A model generated the notes under the pieces. That model had not been told where the DNA came from. It did not search any database and was given only the letters and a program-made list of their open reading frames with translations. From positions 1-43,682 of the forward strand of contig VGYC01000043.1 of assembly GCA_016873095.1 (NCBI GenBank): a stretch of 43,682 nt of DNA, given 5' to 3'. The translations under genes were made by a program, and so were the position numbers. This DNA is from Planctomycetota bacterium (GTDB lineage Bacteria > Planctomycetota > Planctomycetia > Gemmatales > Gemmataceae). Shown in pieces: positions 1 through 8,420 of the stretch; the stretch's first letter is position 1; each line of letters opens with the position of its first letter.

Positions 1-204
1 ATGCTGGCGTACAGCCTTCTCGTGCGGCAACTGCGGCAGAACCGTGCGCAGGAATGGGCACTCCAACGGCTGACGACCATCGGCGAAGCCTGTCGCGCGA
101 TGCTGCGTGAAACCCTGCGGACAACCCTGGGCTGGGCCATCAAGCAGGTCACCGAGTTTTCGCAGCGTCCGGACCATGTGGTCGCTCAGCTGGGGTTGGC
201 TTAA
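1..204 (+). CDS. Transposase, C-terminal fragment (DDE type, IS701/IS4-like)
   Basis: The reading frame is open from the first base of the window and stops with TAA at 202-204, so only the last 67 residues are visible and the true start lies upstream. The fragment carries the run LAYSLLVRQLRQNRAQEWAL followed by TTIGEACRA and an amphipathic helix ending in VAQLGLA. This resembles the helical tail that follows the last catalytic Glu region of IS701/IS4-like DDE transposases common in planctomycetes. The catalytic residues themselves are not in the window. The gene ends a few bases before an interrupted WD40 gene that continues in the same frame, which supports it being the tail of an insertion sequence. 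Family assignment is by eye and moderate; mobile-element origin is more certain than the family. Confidence 0.6.
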   Translation: MLAYSLLVRQLRQNRAQEWALQRLTTIGEACRAMLRETLRTTLGWAIKQVTEFSQRPDHVVAQLGLA

Positions 205-216
205 GATTGCAAAACT
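1..216 (+). mobile_element. Right end of an insertion sequence (partial)
   Basis: The transposase tail ends at 204. Recognisable sequence of the interrupted downstream gene begins between about 205 and 220, where the translated frame reads TLVNTDNGRLIIDS. The element end must therefore lie in that short interval. The exact terminus, inverted repeat and target duplication cannot be fixed because the left end is outside the window. Confidence 0.5.
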
Positions 217-306
217 TTAGTCAATACCGACAACGGCCGGCTCATCATCGATTCCAGGGGGCCCGATGTTAAAGTCATCGTCAGCAAGGAGGGCAAGGAA
301 CTCGAG
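205..306 (+). other. In-frame remnant of the WD40 gene upstream of its GTG
   Basis: Codons 205-306 are open and in frame with the WD40 gene that follows. They encode a beta-rich stretch (NGRLIIDSRGPDVKVIVSKE) that joins smoothly to the first annotated residues, IDVKTGTTVKRLSSGRYEIS. In planctomycete proteins this kind of sandwich normally sits between an N-terminal kinase or transmembrane part and the repeat region. I infer that the native gene extended further upstream and was cut by the insertion sequence ending near 205-216. Confidence 0.6.
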
Positions 307-3300
307 GTGATCGATGTGAAGACCGGCACGACAGTGAAACGTCTGTCGTCGGGACGTTACGAGATTTCGCTCAAGGGTGACCGGAGCGATGTGAAGCTGG
401 ACAGGCAGGGCTTCACGTTGACGCGCTGGGGACAACAGCTTGTACGCGTGCGACAGGAGACCGCCACGGAGAGACTGGACCGCGAGTTCGCCCTAGTCGT
501 CCGCGCCGGCCGCGACGAACTCTCTGCCGACGAGAAAGACCAATTGCTCGCACAGAATGACCCCTTGCTCGGTCAACTTGCCGATCCGCCCACCAAAAAG
601 GTCATTGACCTGTTCGCAAGGCTGCCCGATGCTGCCCGCCAGCAACTCTTGAGGGACGAGTACCTCAAGTGGAAATATGCGTCGCTCAATGCGGACCGGC
701 AAAAGGTGTATCGCGACGCTCTCGCGGTGAACATCGAAATAGCGAAAAAGCAGGGAGTGCAAGTCCCGGCTGGGATGTCCCTCGGAGCCTTGCAAAAAGC
801 CGATGTCGGCTTCGCCATCGTCAATATTCCCGAGTCGGCGGCGCGGGTCGTCAGCTTCTACATCTTGTTGCCCGAGCATCCACAGCCGATCTGGGTTACG
901 GTCGTCGGTGCCCGCGCGGCGGGGACCCGAGCGTATATCAATGAGCATCTTGGAAAGCTCAGTAGCTTGCGTGAGCGGCCCTACAGCCGCGACCTAAACC
1001 AGGCTAACGGCGGAGAAGCAGTCGGCCCCCTCGCGAGTTTCACGATTGGTGCCAACGTTCTCCGTGTCGCCTACGCACACGATGGGTGCGATGTGCTGGC
1101 TTTTGGCGACGGCGGCGTGCGACGCATCAATTTCGGCAAGGGTGAAGCCGTCTGGGGTGCGCCGATTCCGAGATGGGGTTGGTCTCTGGCGGTCTCCCCC
1201 ACGGAGCTACGGGTATTGACTGGCGGCACCGATGGCATCATCCGCATGTGGGACCAGCGAACTGGCAAGCTGATTCGCGAATTCGCGAAGCATGGCGGGG
1301 ATGTCTGGGGGCTCGCATTCCTGCCAGGCGGCAAGACATTCATCTCGGGGGGCGACGACAAGACGATTCGCCTTTGGGATGTGGAAAGCGGCCAGGAATT
1401 GCGCCGGTTTGCCGGAGTTGACGAAGGGGTGCGCTGCCTGACGCTGTCGCGCGATGGCCGCACGCTTGTCACCGCCGGGAAAACCGTGCACGTCTGGGAT
1501 GTGGCAACCGGCAAGGAAATAAAAACGTTGAAGGGACACCCGGAAGTGGTAACAAGCGTGGCTTTCTCACCCGACGAGAAAACGATTCTCACGACCAGCC
1601 ACGACTGGACCATGCAACTGTGGAACATCGAGACGGGGGAGCTGTTGCGAAAGTTCGAAGGCCATGCCAGTGGCGTCGAGGGCGCCGCCTTCACTCCGGA
1701 TGGGCGTTTGATCGTATCGTGCAGCCTTGATCGGACGGTCCGCGTGTGGGATGTTACCACGGGCAAAGAGTTGCACCGTTTCCTGGATCACAAAGCGGGC
1801 GTGGTGGGAGTGGCCGTCGCTCCGGACGGTCGGCAGGCCGTCACCGGCAGCTCTGACGGCACGGTGCGGCTGTGGCGGCTGCCACCGCCGGCCGCCCTGG
1901 CCAACGACAAGAAGGTCGGCGAAATCCGCCGCATCGACGTACTGCATCCAATCAACGGCCATGTGGCCGTGTTTGCCGACGGCCGCCGGGTCCTCACTCC
2001 AAGCGATGACGCGCTGCGCATCTGGGATTTGGAAACCGGGAAGCTGCTGCGCCGCTTCGAGGGCGGACGAGGGTCTGCGCGCCCGTGCGCCCTGTCCCCG
2101 GAGGGTCGGCAGGTGCTGACCGGCACGCTTGAAGGAGAAGTCGTGCTCTGGGACGTGGAGACTGGCCGAGAGGTCAAACGCATCAAGGGACACAAAGGCC
2201 TGGTGGCGGCGCTCGAATTTTCGCCCGATGGCAAGCAAGCCCTCTCGGGGGCCTTCGACGGGACAGTCCGTCTCTGGGAATTGGCCAGCGGCAAGGAACT
2301 GCGCCACATTGACATCGATCCTGCTATCCAGGTCTTTTGCGTGAGATTCAGTCCCGACGGCCGGCATGCCATGGCCGGGACACTTGCAGCGACTCGCCAT
2401 ATGTGGGAGCTCAAGACAGGCAAGGAACTGAGGCGCTTCTCCGGGCACAGCAACTGGATCCTCAGCGTCGCCATTTCCCCTGAGGGCCGGCATGCTCTCT
2501 CGTGCAGTGTCGATGGCAGCGTTCGGCTTTGGGAAATGGCTACAGGCAAAGAGCTGCGCCGATTTGTCCAGAGCAAGGTAGGAGTCCCGTGTGTCGCCTT
2601 TTCACTCGACGGCCGGCGGGCTCTGTCAGGCGGCGGCGACATACTGCGCCTCTGGGACGTGGAGACCGGCGAACAGCTCATTGCTCTCGAAGGGCATGCT
2701 GGGTCGCTTGATGGCGTCGCGTTCACTCCCGATGGCCGACGGGCCGTCTCCGCGAACCGGGCAGGAATCCTGCGTTACTGGCAGCTGCCGGAACCGTCGA
2801 AGGGGCCGGAGCCCGGGCTGAATGACGCGCTGAACCGTGTGGAGGCCGACTTGAAAGCTCTACTGGCTCGCGAAACCGAGGGTAAAACTGATGTCAACCT
2901 GTTGCGCGCCGAAGTCGCCAGGTTCCTTTGGCGGCACGCAGGCACTACTCAGGCAATCCGGGCGGGCGAGATTCTGACCCGTCTTCCCTCTCCGCTCGAC
3001 AAGCTCGATCCCGCAAAAGTCCCCGCAGCCTACCGCAGTGACAAGCTCAAGGAACTGGTGGCCGTGCTCCAAGGCCACGAACATGCCGTGAATCACGTTG
3101 CTTTCCATCGGGACGGGGCCTTGCTAGCGTCCAATGCTCCCGAGGAAAAAGCTTCGCGTCTCTGGAGTTTGGTCGATGGCGCAGCCCCGATCAAATCGGT
3201 AAAGCTCGAAGGGCATACGGAGAATACCTGGACCGTTGCCTTCAGTCCTGATGGAAAACTGCTGGCAAGCAGCAGTTCCGACAAGACGGTACGCTTGTGG

Positions 3301-4245
3301 AAACTAAAGGGAGACAAGCCAAAGGAGTGGGCCATCGTGCAAGGGTACACGTGGTCCATTTCGTGGTTGGCTTTTTCTCCCGACAGCAAGACTTTGGCTT
3401 CCAGCAGTTGGGACCCCCAAAAGCGCGGGATCGTGCGACTCCTGGACGTCAGCGGCGATACGCCGACGGAGCAAGCCGTTCTTGTCGGGCACGCGTTTCA
3501 AGCGCAAGGAGTTGCATTTTCTCCGGACGGGCGCACGCTTGCCTGCGGCAGCCTGGACGGCACTGTACGGTTGTGGGACCTAAAGCGGGCGCGCCCAGCC
3601 GTTCAACATGTCCTGACTCATCCCAATCCAGTAAACCTGGTGGCATCCGCCCCCGACGGCCGAAGCTTGATCTCCAGCTGTGATGATGGGCAGTTGCGTC
3701 TCTGGGACCTGAGCAAAGACAAGCCGGAACAACGTGCCGCCCTGCCCGGTCAATGTGCAGCGTTTTCCCCGGACGGCCGGACCGTCGCTTCCGTGGGAAG
3801 TGACGGGAAGGTCTTCCTCTCGGATGCATCCTTCGAAAATGACGTGGTCAAGTGGCAGCTTCCGGGCGCTTCTTTTGTTACCTTTGCACCTGACGGCCGA
3901 CACCTTGCAGTCGGCTCCACGAAAGGCGTCATTTACATTCTCCGGCTCGGTTATCTGGGAAAGCCGGCGCAACAGGACAAGATCGACGCTGCTGTCAAAG
4001 CCGCTCACGCCTGGCTGAAACTCGTCAACGAAGGCCACTACGCCCAAAGCTGGGAACAATCCAGCACAACCAACAAGAAGGGCGTCGCGAAGCAAGACAT
4101 GGTGGCATTTACAGCACGTTGTTCGGCAAGCTTGGCAAGCTGGAGTCGCGTGGTATCCTCAACCGGCACTTTCATACATCGTTGCCCGGAGTGCCGGACG
4201 GAGCCTATGTGGTCATGCAATTCGAGGCGACTTACAAGAACTTGA
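307..4245 (+). CDS. Giant WD40-repeat protein (three propellers, DUF4019), 5'-truncated and frameshifted
   Basis: Residues 1-50 finish a small beta-sandwich (SGRYEISLKGD) and 55-240 are a helical linker. Three groups of seven WD40 blades follow at about 241-528, 537-828 and 911-1215, recognisable by GH...SPDG...VRLWD spacing; the first blade of group one and the last of group three are degenerate. A helical linker separates groups two and three. A DUF4019-like unit (AHAWLKLVNEGHYAQSWEQ) begins at about 1227 but runs out of frame after KQDMVA; the last 46 residues are out-of-frame junk. The GTG start at 307 has AAGGAA at 295-300, but the frame is open to 205, so it is probably a secondary start left after an insertion sequence removed the true 5' end. 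The protein likely acted as a scaffold. In its present form it is probably a decaying gene, unless the frameshift is a sequencing error. Confidence 0.75.
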   Translation: MIDVKTGTTVKRLSSGRYEISLKGDRSDVKLDRQGFTLTRWGQQLVRVRQETATERLDREFALVVRAGRDELSADEKDQLLAQNDPLLGQLADPPTKKVIDLFARLPDAARQQLLRDEYLKWKYASLNADRQKVYRDALAVNIEIAKKQGVQVPAGMSLGALQKADVGFAIVNIPESAARVVSFYILLPEHPQPIWVTVVGARAAGTRAYINEHLGKLSSLRERPYSRDLNQANGGEAVGPLASFTIGANVLRVAYAHDGCDVLAFGDGGVRRINFGKGEAVWGAPIPRWGWSLAVSPTELRVLTGGTDGIIRMWDQRTGKLIREFAKHGGDVWGLAFLPGGKTFISGGDDKTIRLWDVESGQELRRFAGVDEGVRCLTLSRDGRTLVTAGKTVHVWDVATGKEIKTLKGHPEVVTSVAFSPDEKTILTTSHDWTMQLWNIETGELLRKFEGHASGVEGAAFTPDGRLIVSCSLDRTVRVWDVTTGKELHRFLDHKAGVVGVAVAPDGRQAVTGSSDGTVRLWRLPPPAALANDKKVGEIRRIDVLHPINGHVAVFADGRRVLTPSDDALRIWDLETGKLLRRFEGGRGSARPCALSPEGRQVLTGTLEGEVVLWDVETGREVKRIKGHKGLVAALEFSPDGKQALSGAFDGTVRLWELASGKELRHIDIDPAIQVFCVRFSPDGRHAMAGTLAATRHMWELKTGKELRRFSGHSNWILSVAISPEGRHALSCSVDGSVRLWEMATGKELRRFVQSKVGVPCVAFSLDGRRALSGGGDILRLWDVETGEQLIALEGHAGSLDGVAFTPDGRRAVSANRAGILRYWQLPEPSKGPEPGLNDALNRVEADLKALLARETEGKTDVNLLRAEVARFLWRHAGTTQAIRAGEILTRLPSPLDKLDPAKVPAAYRSDKLKELVAVLQGHEHAVNHVAFHRDGALLASNAPEEKASRLWSLVDGAAPIKSVKLEGHTENTWTVAFSPDGKLLASSSSDKTVRLWKLKGDKPKEWAIVQGYTWSISWLAFSPDSKTLASSSWDPQKRGIVRLLDVSGDTPTEQAVLVGHAFQAQGVAFSPDGRTLACGSLDGTVRLWDLKRARPAVQHVLTHPNPVNLVASAPDGRSLISSCDDGQLRLWDLSKDKPEQRAALPGQCAAFSPDGRTVASVGSDGKVFLSDASFENDVVKWQLPGASFVTFAPDGRHLAVGSTKGVIYILRLGYLGKPAQQDKIDAAVKAAHAWLKLVNEGHYAQSWEQSSTTNKKGVAKQDMVAFTARCSASLASWSRVVSSTGTFIHRCPECRTEPMWSCNSRRLTRT
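4099..4112 (+). other. Single-base frameshift joining the two halves of the WD40/DUF1080 gene
   Basis: Frame 1 reads KQDMVA up to 4107; frame 3 reads IYSTLFGKLGKL from 4107. Joined, KQDMVA-IYSTLFGKLGKL aligns without a gap to the second tandem unit, KQEVVDQQKGLFKKLGNL, at about 4447-4500. One base, an A after GCA in the run GCATTTAC, appears to be missing. No slippery heptamer of the X XXY YYZ type is present, so programmed -1 frameshifting is unlikely. Confidence 0.75.
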
Positions 4246-5309
4246 AAGTCACCGAAACGGTGACAGCCATGCTGGAAAAAGACGGCCAATGGCGGGTCGC
4301 GGGTTACAAGTTCGCGCCAGTATCCAATCCGGCTGCAATTCAAGCGGCGGCACGCGCTGCCGAGGCCTGGCTCAAGCTCCTGGATCAAGAACAGTACGGC
4401 CAGTGCTGGGAGCAATCCAGCGCTTTCAGCAAGAAGGCCATTGGCAAACAAGAAGTGGTCGATCAGCAAAAGGGTTTGTTCAAGAAACTCGGGAATCTTG
4501 CGTCGCGGACCATTGTCAGTCGGCAATTCGCCACTTGGCTGCCAGGTGGGCCGGACGGTGAGTATGTCGTCATCAAGTTCCAGTCGCGCTACAAGAATTT
4601 GCCAGAAGCCATCGAAACCGTCACCCCCATGCTAGAAAACGACGGCCAATGGCGGGTCGCGGGCTATCAGGTCGTGCCCGGGAAGCTTCTGCCGGCGGAG
4701 CCCACTGAAAAGCTGCCGCCCGATCTGGGCGCCGCCTGGGCTCCACTCTTCAACAACAAGGACCTCGCGGGCTGGAAAGCCGTAGGCGGCACGCCGGCGA
4801 CCTGGAAGATGGAGAACGGCGTCCTCCGCGGCGCCGGCAGCGCCGGCTACCTCGTCAGCGCGCGCAGCTATCGCGATTTCCAGTTGCGCGGCGAAATCCG
4901 CATCAGCCCCGGCGCCTCCTGGGGATTGCTGTTCCGCACCGATCCTGCCGGGCTTGAAAAGAACCCACCCAAACGCGGTCTGGCCGCCAAGATGATTTAC
5001 AAGGGGCAGACCAATGACGTTGATGGGCATATGCGCATGCGCGTCGAGATCACCAGAGACGGCAAGGAGCATGTCGGCCACACGAGTAACATCAAGCCCA
5101 ACGACTGGTTTCCATTCGAATTGACCGTCAAGGGCGTTGACGTCCATTTGAAGATTGCGAACCAGGGAGGTCTCGGCGCCGCCGGACCACCGCTGCCGCC
5201 GCCGGCCCCGATCATCTTGCAGTTGGTCGATGGCAATTCCGTGCTCGAGGCGCGCAATCTGGAAATCAAGGAGTTGCCGACGACCGCGGCCAAGACGCAG
5301 CAGAGGTGA
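4119..5309 (+). CDS. DUF4019 repeats plus DUF1080 domain: 3' half of the frameshifted WD40 gene
   Basis: This open frame begins with a TTG that has no convincing ribosome site, and its first residues are the middle of a DUF4019-like unit, so it is best read as the continuation of the upstream gene. Residues 1-68 complete unit one (ending DGQWRVAGYKF) and 73-185 are unit two (AEAWLKLLDQEQYGQCWEQ to DGQWRVAGYQV), a clear tandem duplication. From about residue 205 comes a DUF1080 (3-keto-disaccharide hydrolase-like) jelly-roll domain, with the typical entry LFNNKDLAGWK, then WKMENGVLRG and WGLLFRTD, ending near 385. DUF1080 domains bind or cleave carbohydrates in characterised relatives; activity here is not established. 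A DUF1080 domain on a WD40 scaffold suggests an extracytoplasmic carbohydrate-related protein, by inference. Confidence 0.7.
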   Translation: MFGKLGKLESRGILNRHFHTSLPGVPDGAYVVMQFEATYKNLKVTETVTAMLEKDGQWRVAGYKFAPVSNPAAIQAAARAAEAWLKLLDQEQYGQCWEQSSAFSKKAIGKQEVVDQQKGLFKKLGNLASRTIVSRQFATWLPGGPDGEYVVIKFQSRYKNLPEAIETVTPMLENDGQWRVAGYQVVPGKLLPAEPTEKLPPDLGAAWAPLFNNKDLAGWKAVGGTPATWKMENGVLRGAGSAGYLVSARSYRDFQLRGEIRISPGASWGLLFRTDPAGLEKNPPKRGLAAKMIYKGQTNDVDGHMRMRVEITRDGKEHVGHTSNIKPNDWFPFELTVKGVDVHLKIANQGGLGAAGPPLPPPAPIILQLVDGNSVLEARNLEIKELPTTAAKTQQR

Positions 5310-5453
5310 AACCGGCCGATCAGGACTGGTGGCGACAACAAAAAGCAATGAATACGGACATGCGTCGTTGAAGCTCGCTTTCCGGCTTCCGGCAGCCGAT
5401 CCCGCGTGCGAAGCGGCCCAGCGAGCTTCGGCGACGCATGTCTGCGATGATCG

Positions 5454-7826
5454 TTACAGCTTCGGCGCGCCGGCGGGTGCGATGATGGTCGTGCTTTCTG
5501 TTTCGATGACCGGGCCGGACGGAAGGACAGGAGCGCTCATCTCGGCGCGGAAGCGGACATCGCCGGCTTTGAGCGCTTCCACCTCGATGGTGTAGACGTA
5601 GGACTTGCCGGGTTCGACGTTGTCGAGCTTGCCGAAGGTCACGACCTGGCCGGCGATGTTGCCTTGCACCGTTCCCGGCCCCTTGGCGCCGACCAGCTTC
5701 ATCTCCGCCGGGGCGATGCCCTTGACCTCCACCTGGTTCGCGACCAGCGTGCCGGTGTTCGTGACGGTGATCTGATAGGTGAGCGTCTTCTTGACCTCGA
5801 CCGGGTCGCCGATGTCGATCATCTTGAATCCGAGTCCCGGCCGGCCTTGAATCTCGAGCGCCGCCTGGGCATCGGCACGTAGCCCGGCGTCGCCGGTGGC
5901 GTTGGCCTGCTGGACCGCGGCGGCAGTGATCTTCTCGCACTTTGTCGTCAGCGTCAACAGCTTCTGTTCGCGCGGCTGCAGAGCGCCTATCGACCAGACG
6001 ACCTCGTTGCCGGCGAACCGGCCTCCCTGGTCGGCGCTGACGAAACTCAGCTCGGGCGGCAACTGATCACGGACGACGACGTTATTCCCAGGCGTTTCGC
6101 CGGTGTTGGCCACGCGGATCACGAAGCCGGCCTGGTCGCCGACAAAGCGCGTCTTCGGCCCTTCGATGGCCAGCGTCAGCTTGCCCGGCATTGGTTGCGG
6201 CACGACGGGCGCCAGCGCGACGTTGACGGCGGCTTCGCCGGCGTCCGCCAGCCCGCCATCGGCCGTCACCGTCACACGCGTCGTCAACCGGCCCGCTTGC
6301 CGCGGCGTCAGCGTCAAGATCACCGTGCGGGATTGCCCCGGCGCCAGGCTGGCCAGGCTGGGTTCGCCTTGCTTGGTCAGCTGCAATGGGTTTGCCTTGC
6401 TCAGGTGTTCGAGAACCTGCTCGAACTGCGCCGTCAGCACGATGTTCTCCACCATCGTGCCGCCGGTGTTCGTCAGCGTGATCTGGTAGTCGATGGGCGA
6501 GTTGACCGTGCCCGTCGGCGGCGCGGCAATGGTCATCTTCAGACCGGGCGCAGTTACCTGCGTCGTGAAACACTTTTCATCCTTGTAGCCTTCTTCTGTC
6601 TGCACGCTGGCACACGAGGTGATCGGGCCAGGTTTCAGGGCGCGGTAGACGGCCTGGATGCTGTGCGTCTGCCTCGGCGGCAGCGTGCCCAGGGCCCACG
6701 TCAGCACCTTGCCGTCGGTGAACGCCGGCGGGGTGGAGCGCAGATACTGCAACCCGTCCGGAATGACGCTGGTCACGGTCATCGCCCGGCTCTCCACCTT
6801 GCCGTTGTTCAAGACGGCGGTGTTGAAGGCGGCCTCCTGCCCCAGCGCGATGCCGGACGGACCGGAATGGGTCAGCGCCACGGACGGCGCCAGCCATTCC
6901 ACAGTGGTCTCGCCCCTGGCGATCGGGATGGCTGTGCCACTCGGCGAGGTTGGATCGGGCGGGCGGATGACTTCGATGCCAATCTTGCTCATGCCGGGCA
7001 ACGGCGCCAGCTCAAGCAACGTTGCATGGGCATTGCCCGCAAGATCGGTGATCGAGAGGAACTCGCGCGTCCGACTTGGAACGAAGACGGCTTCTGGACC
7101 TTCCAGCACGGTGTAGCGGACCCGGTAGTTGGCGAGCGGTTTCTGATCGGTATGGCGGAGAATCTTGGTCGTCAGCACGTGCTCGGTGCCGGCACGCACC
7201 GAGGCCGACGGCGGGAAGATCCAGTTGGCATCCACCCAGTGGCAAGTCAAGTACACCTTGCTCTTCTCCCAGTCGTTGATCTCCGGCGCGTAGATGGTGA
7301 GATGGCTGTCCCCCTCGATGGCGGAACTGATGACGCACCACGATTGACCGGGCCGGATCGTGAAGTCGTCGTTGGGATTGTCGTTTCCGCGGGTGATGGT
7401 GTGTTCCTTGAAGTCGGTATAGCTGACTGCGTACTTGTTGTTGACCTTGTAGCCGCGTCCTGGGTTGATGCCGCTCTCGTCCACCTCCATGATGCTGCCC
7501 ACGCCTTCGAGAAGCCATTCGATACGGCGCTTGCGGCGCGGATCCCCTTCCTTGTCGCGGACGGTGGCGATGAGGACAAACTGAGTACGGACGGGGTTGG
7601 TGGGATCGACCTTGGGCCGGACTTCGAGGCGGATGGCATGGGGATCGTAATTGCTGAAGTAACCGGCGCCCCCCGGTTTCGCGTGCGTGGGCACAATGTC
7701 GCCAAAGCAGAAGAGGTTGCTGGGAAAATAGGAGGGATTGTGCGTTCGTCCGCGGTTACAGCCGGACGATGTGCACAGACTGCCCGCCAGCAGCAAGAGC
7801 GCCAGGCGTGATCCCGTGCCAGTCAT
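5454..7826 (-). CDS. DUF11-repeat surface lipoprotein
   Basis: I place the start at ATG 7826, giving 790 residues. A GGAGG lies at 7839-7843 and the protein then begins with a signal peptide (MTGTGSRLALLLLAGSLC) ending in SSGC, with Cys23 as possible lipidation site, although the -3 residue is not ideal. An open extension to 7871 lacks these signs. Residues about 30-330 form a beta-rich N-terminal part of unknown family that mentions no catalytic motif. From about 330 onward come three to four DUF11-type immunoglobulin-like repeats, marked by VTNTGTLVANQVEV, VANTGETPGNNVVVRDQLP and closing segments such as VVWSIGALQP. Such repeats occur in large planctomycete cell-surface proteins and are structural. 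The neighbours give no functional link. Exported structural role is likely; a binding partner is unknown. Confidence 0.82.
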   Translation of the reverse strand: MTGTGSRLALLLLAGSLCTSSGCNRGRTHNPSYFPSNLFCFGDIVPTHAKPGGAGYFSNYDPHAIRLEVRPKVDPTNPVRTQFVLIATVRDKEGDPRRKRRIEWLLEGVGSIMEVDESGINPGRGYKVNNKYAVSYTDFKEHTITRGNDNPNDDFTIRPGQSWCVISSAIEGDSHLTIYAPEINDWEKSKVYLTCHWVDANWIFPPSASVRAGTEHVLTTKILRHTDQKPLANYRVRYTVLEGPEAVFVPSRTREFLSITDLAGNAHATLLELAPLPGMSKIGIEVIRPPDPTSPSGTAIPIARGETTVEWLAPSVALTHSGPSGIALGQEAAFNTAVLNNGKVESRAMTVTSVIPDGLQYLRSTPPAFTDGKVLTWALGTLPPRQTHSIQAVYRALKPGPITSCASVQTEEGYKDEKCFTTQVTAPGLKMTIAAPPTGTVNSPIDYQITLTNTGGTMVENIVLTAQFEQVLEHLSKANPLQLTKQGEPSLASLAPGQSRTVILTLTPRQAGRLTTRVTVTADGGLADAGEAAVNVALAPVVPQPMPGKLTLAIEGPKTRFVGDQAGFVIRVANTGETPGNNVVVRDQLPPELSFVSADQGGRFAGNEVVWSIGALQPREQKLLTLTTKCEKITAAAVQQANATGDAGLRADAQAALEIQGRPGLGFKMIDIGDPVEVKKTLTYQITVTNTGTLVANQVEVKGIAPAEMKLVGAKGPGTVQGNIAGQVVTFGKLDNVEPGKSYVYTIEVEALKAGDVRFRAEMSAPVLPSGPVIETESTTIIAPAGAPKL

Positions 7827-7899
7827 CGACGATACCTGCCTCCGCGGAGCACCCCGCAATCCACGCCCCATGGTGCACTAGGGGACTCTCAACGCGAGG

Positions 7900-7927
7900 T
7901 CTATACGTCGTGCCCGAAAAGAAACAA
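7900..7927 (-). promoter_or_regulatory. Candidate sigma-70-like promoter for the DUF11 lipoprotein
   Basis: Read on the minus strand, TTGTTT (7927-7922) is followed after 16 bases by TATAGA (7905-7900), about 75 bases upstream of the chosen start at 7826. Both boxes match the consensus only partly, so this is a candidate only. Confidence 0.3.
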
Positions 7928-8064
7928 GCGGAATCGCCGCCGGAAGCAGGGAACCGCGGGCAGGTGCGCGAAGCTGGGAAAAATGTCTACGAGAAACCAA
8001 CCGTTGTGCAGCGGCGTGAGCCAGGCAGGATGCGAGCTATCTCCCGCTGCTGAATGCATGCGAT

Positions 8065-8406
8065 TCAGGAGTCGCCGCTCGCCGACAGCAACAACCCGCG
8101 CAGCACAAGGCCGGCGACGAAGTTCACGCTCCACAAGAGAATGATCAGCACACGTGATTCCCACAGATCCTTTTGAAACACGATGAGCAGACCGAGCGCC
8201 CAGACAAACAGCGTAAAGAATCCGCCGTAGGGTACCCAGACCGTGACGGCGGCCAAGATGCCCACCAGCAGCGCCGACTTCCAGGCAAACGTGGAGAGCG
8301 CACCGAAATCGAATGACTCGATGAAGAAGCTGTAGAGGAAAATGACGGCGACCCAGACGATGGCCGTGTAGCCGAAGACCAAAGCGAAGAGGACCATCTC
8401 GCTCAT
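8065..8406 (-). CDS. Small integral membrane protein, four predicted helices
   Basis: A 113-residue protein with four hydrophobic segments: about 4-27 (LFALVFGYTAIVWVAVIFLY), 38-60, 61-82 (FFTLFVWALGLLIVF) and 89-108. I recognise no family. ATG 8406 is preferred; an upstream TTG at 8424 would make the start overlap the stop of the HEAT gene (8421-8423) and is also possible, which would imply translational coupling. The gene lies 14 bases downstream of that stop and is probably the last gene of a HEAT-HEAT-membrane protein operon. No charged catalytic motif is visible. Function unknown; it could anchor or insert the HEAT proteins at the membrane, but that is only positional inference. Confidence 0.68.
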   Translation of the reverse strand: MSEMVLFALVFGYTAIVWVAVIFLYSFFIESFDFGALSTFAWKSALLVGILAAVTVWVPYGGFFTLFVWALGLLIVFQKDLWESRVLIILLWSVNFVAGLVLRGLLLSASGDS

Positions 8407-8420
8407 AGTTCTACAGGGCG

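Noticed and set aside
4099-4125. Programmed -1 ribosomal frameshift in the WD40/DUF1080 gene
   Set aside because: There is no slippery heptamer, and the gene has already lost its 5' end, so mutation or sequencing error is the simpler reading.
6195-7811. Long plus-strand open frame (538 codons) opposite the DUF11 lipoprotein gene
   Set aside because: It is antisense to a gene with signal peptide and clear repeats; its translation is Arg/Gly/His-rich with no domain, as expected for a GC-rich shadow frame.
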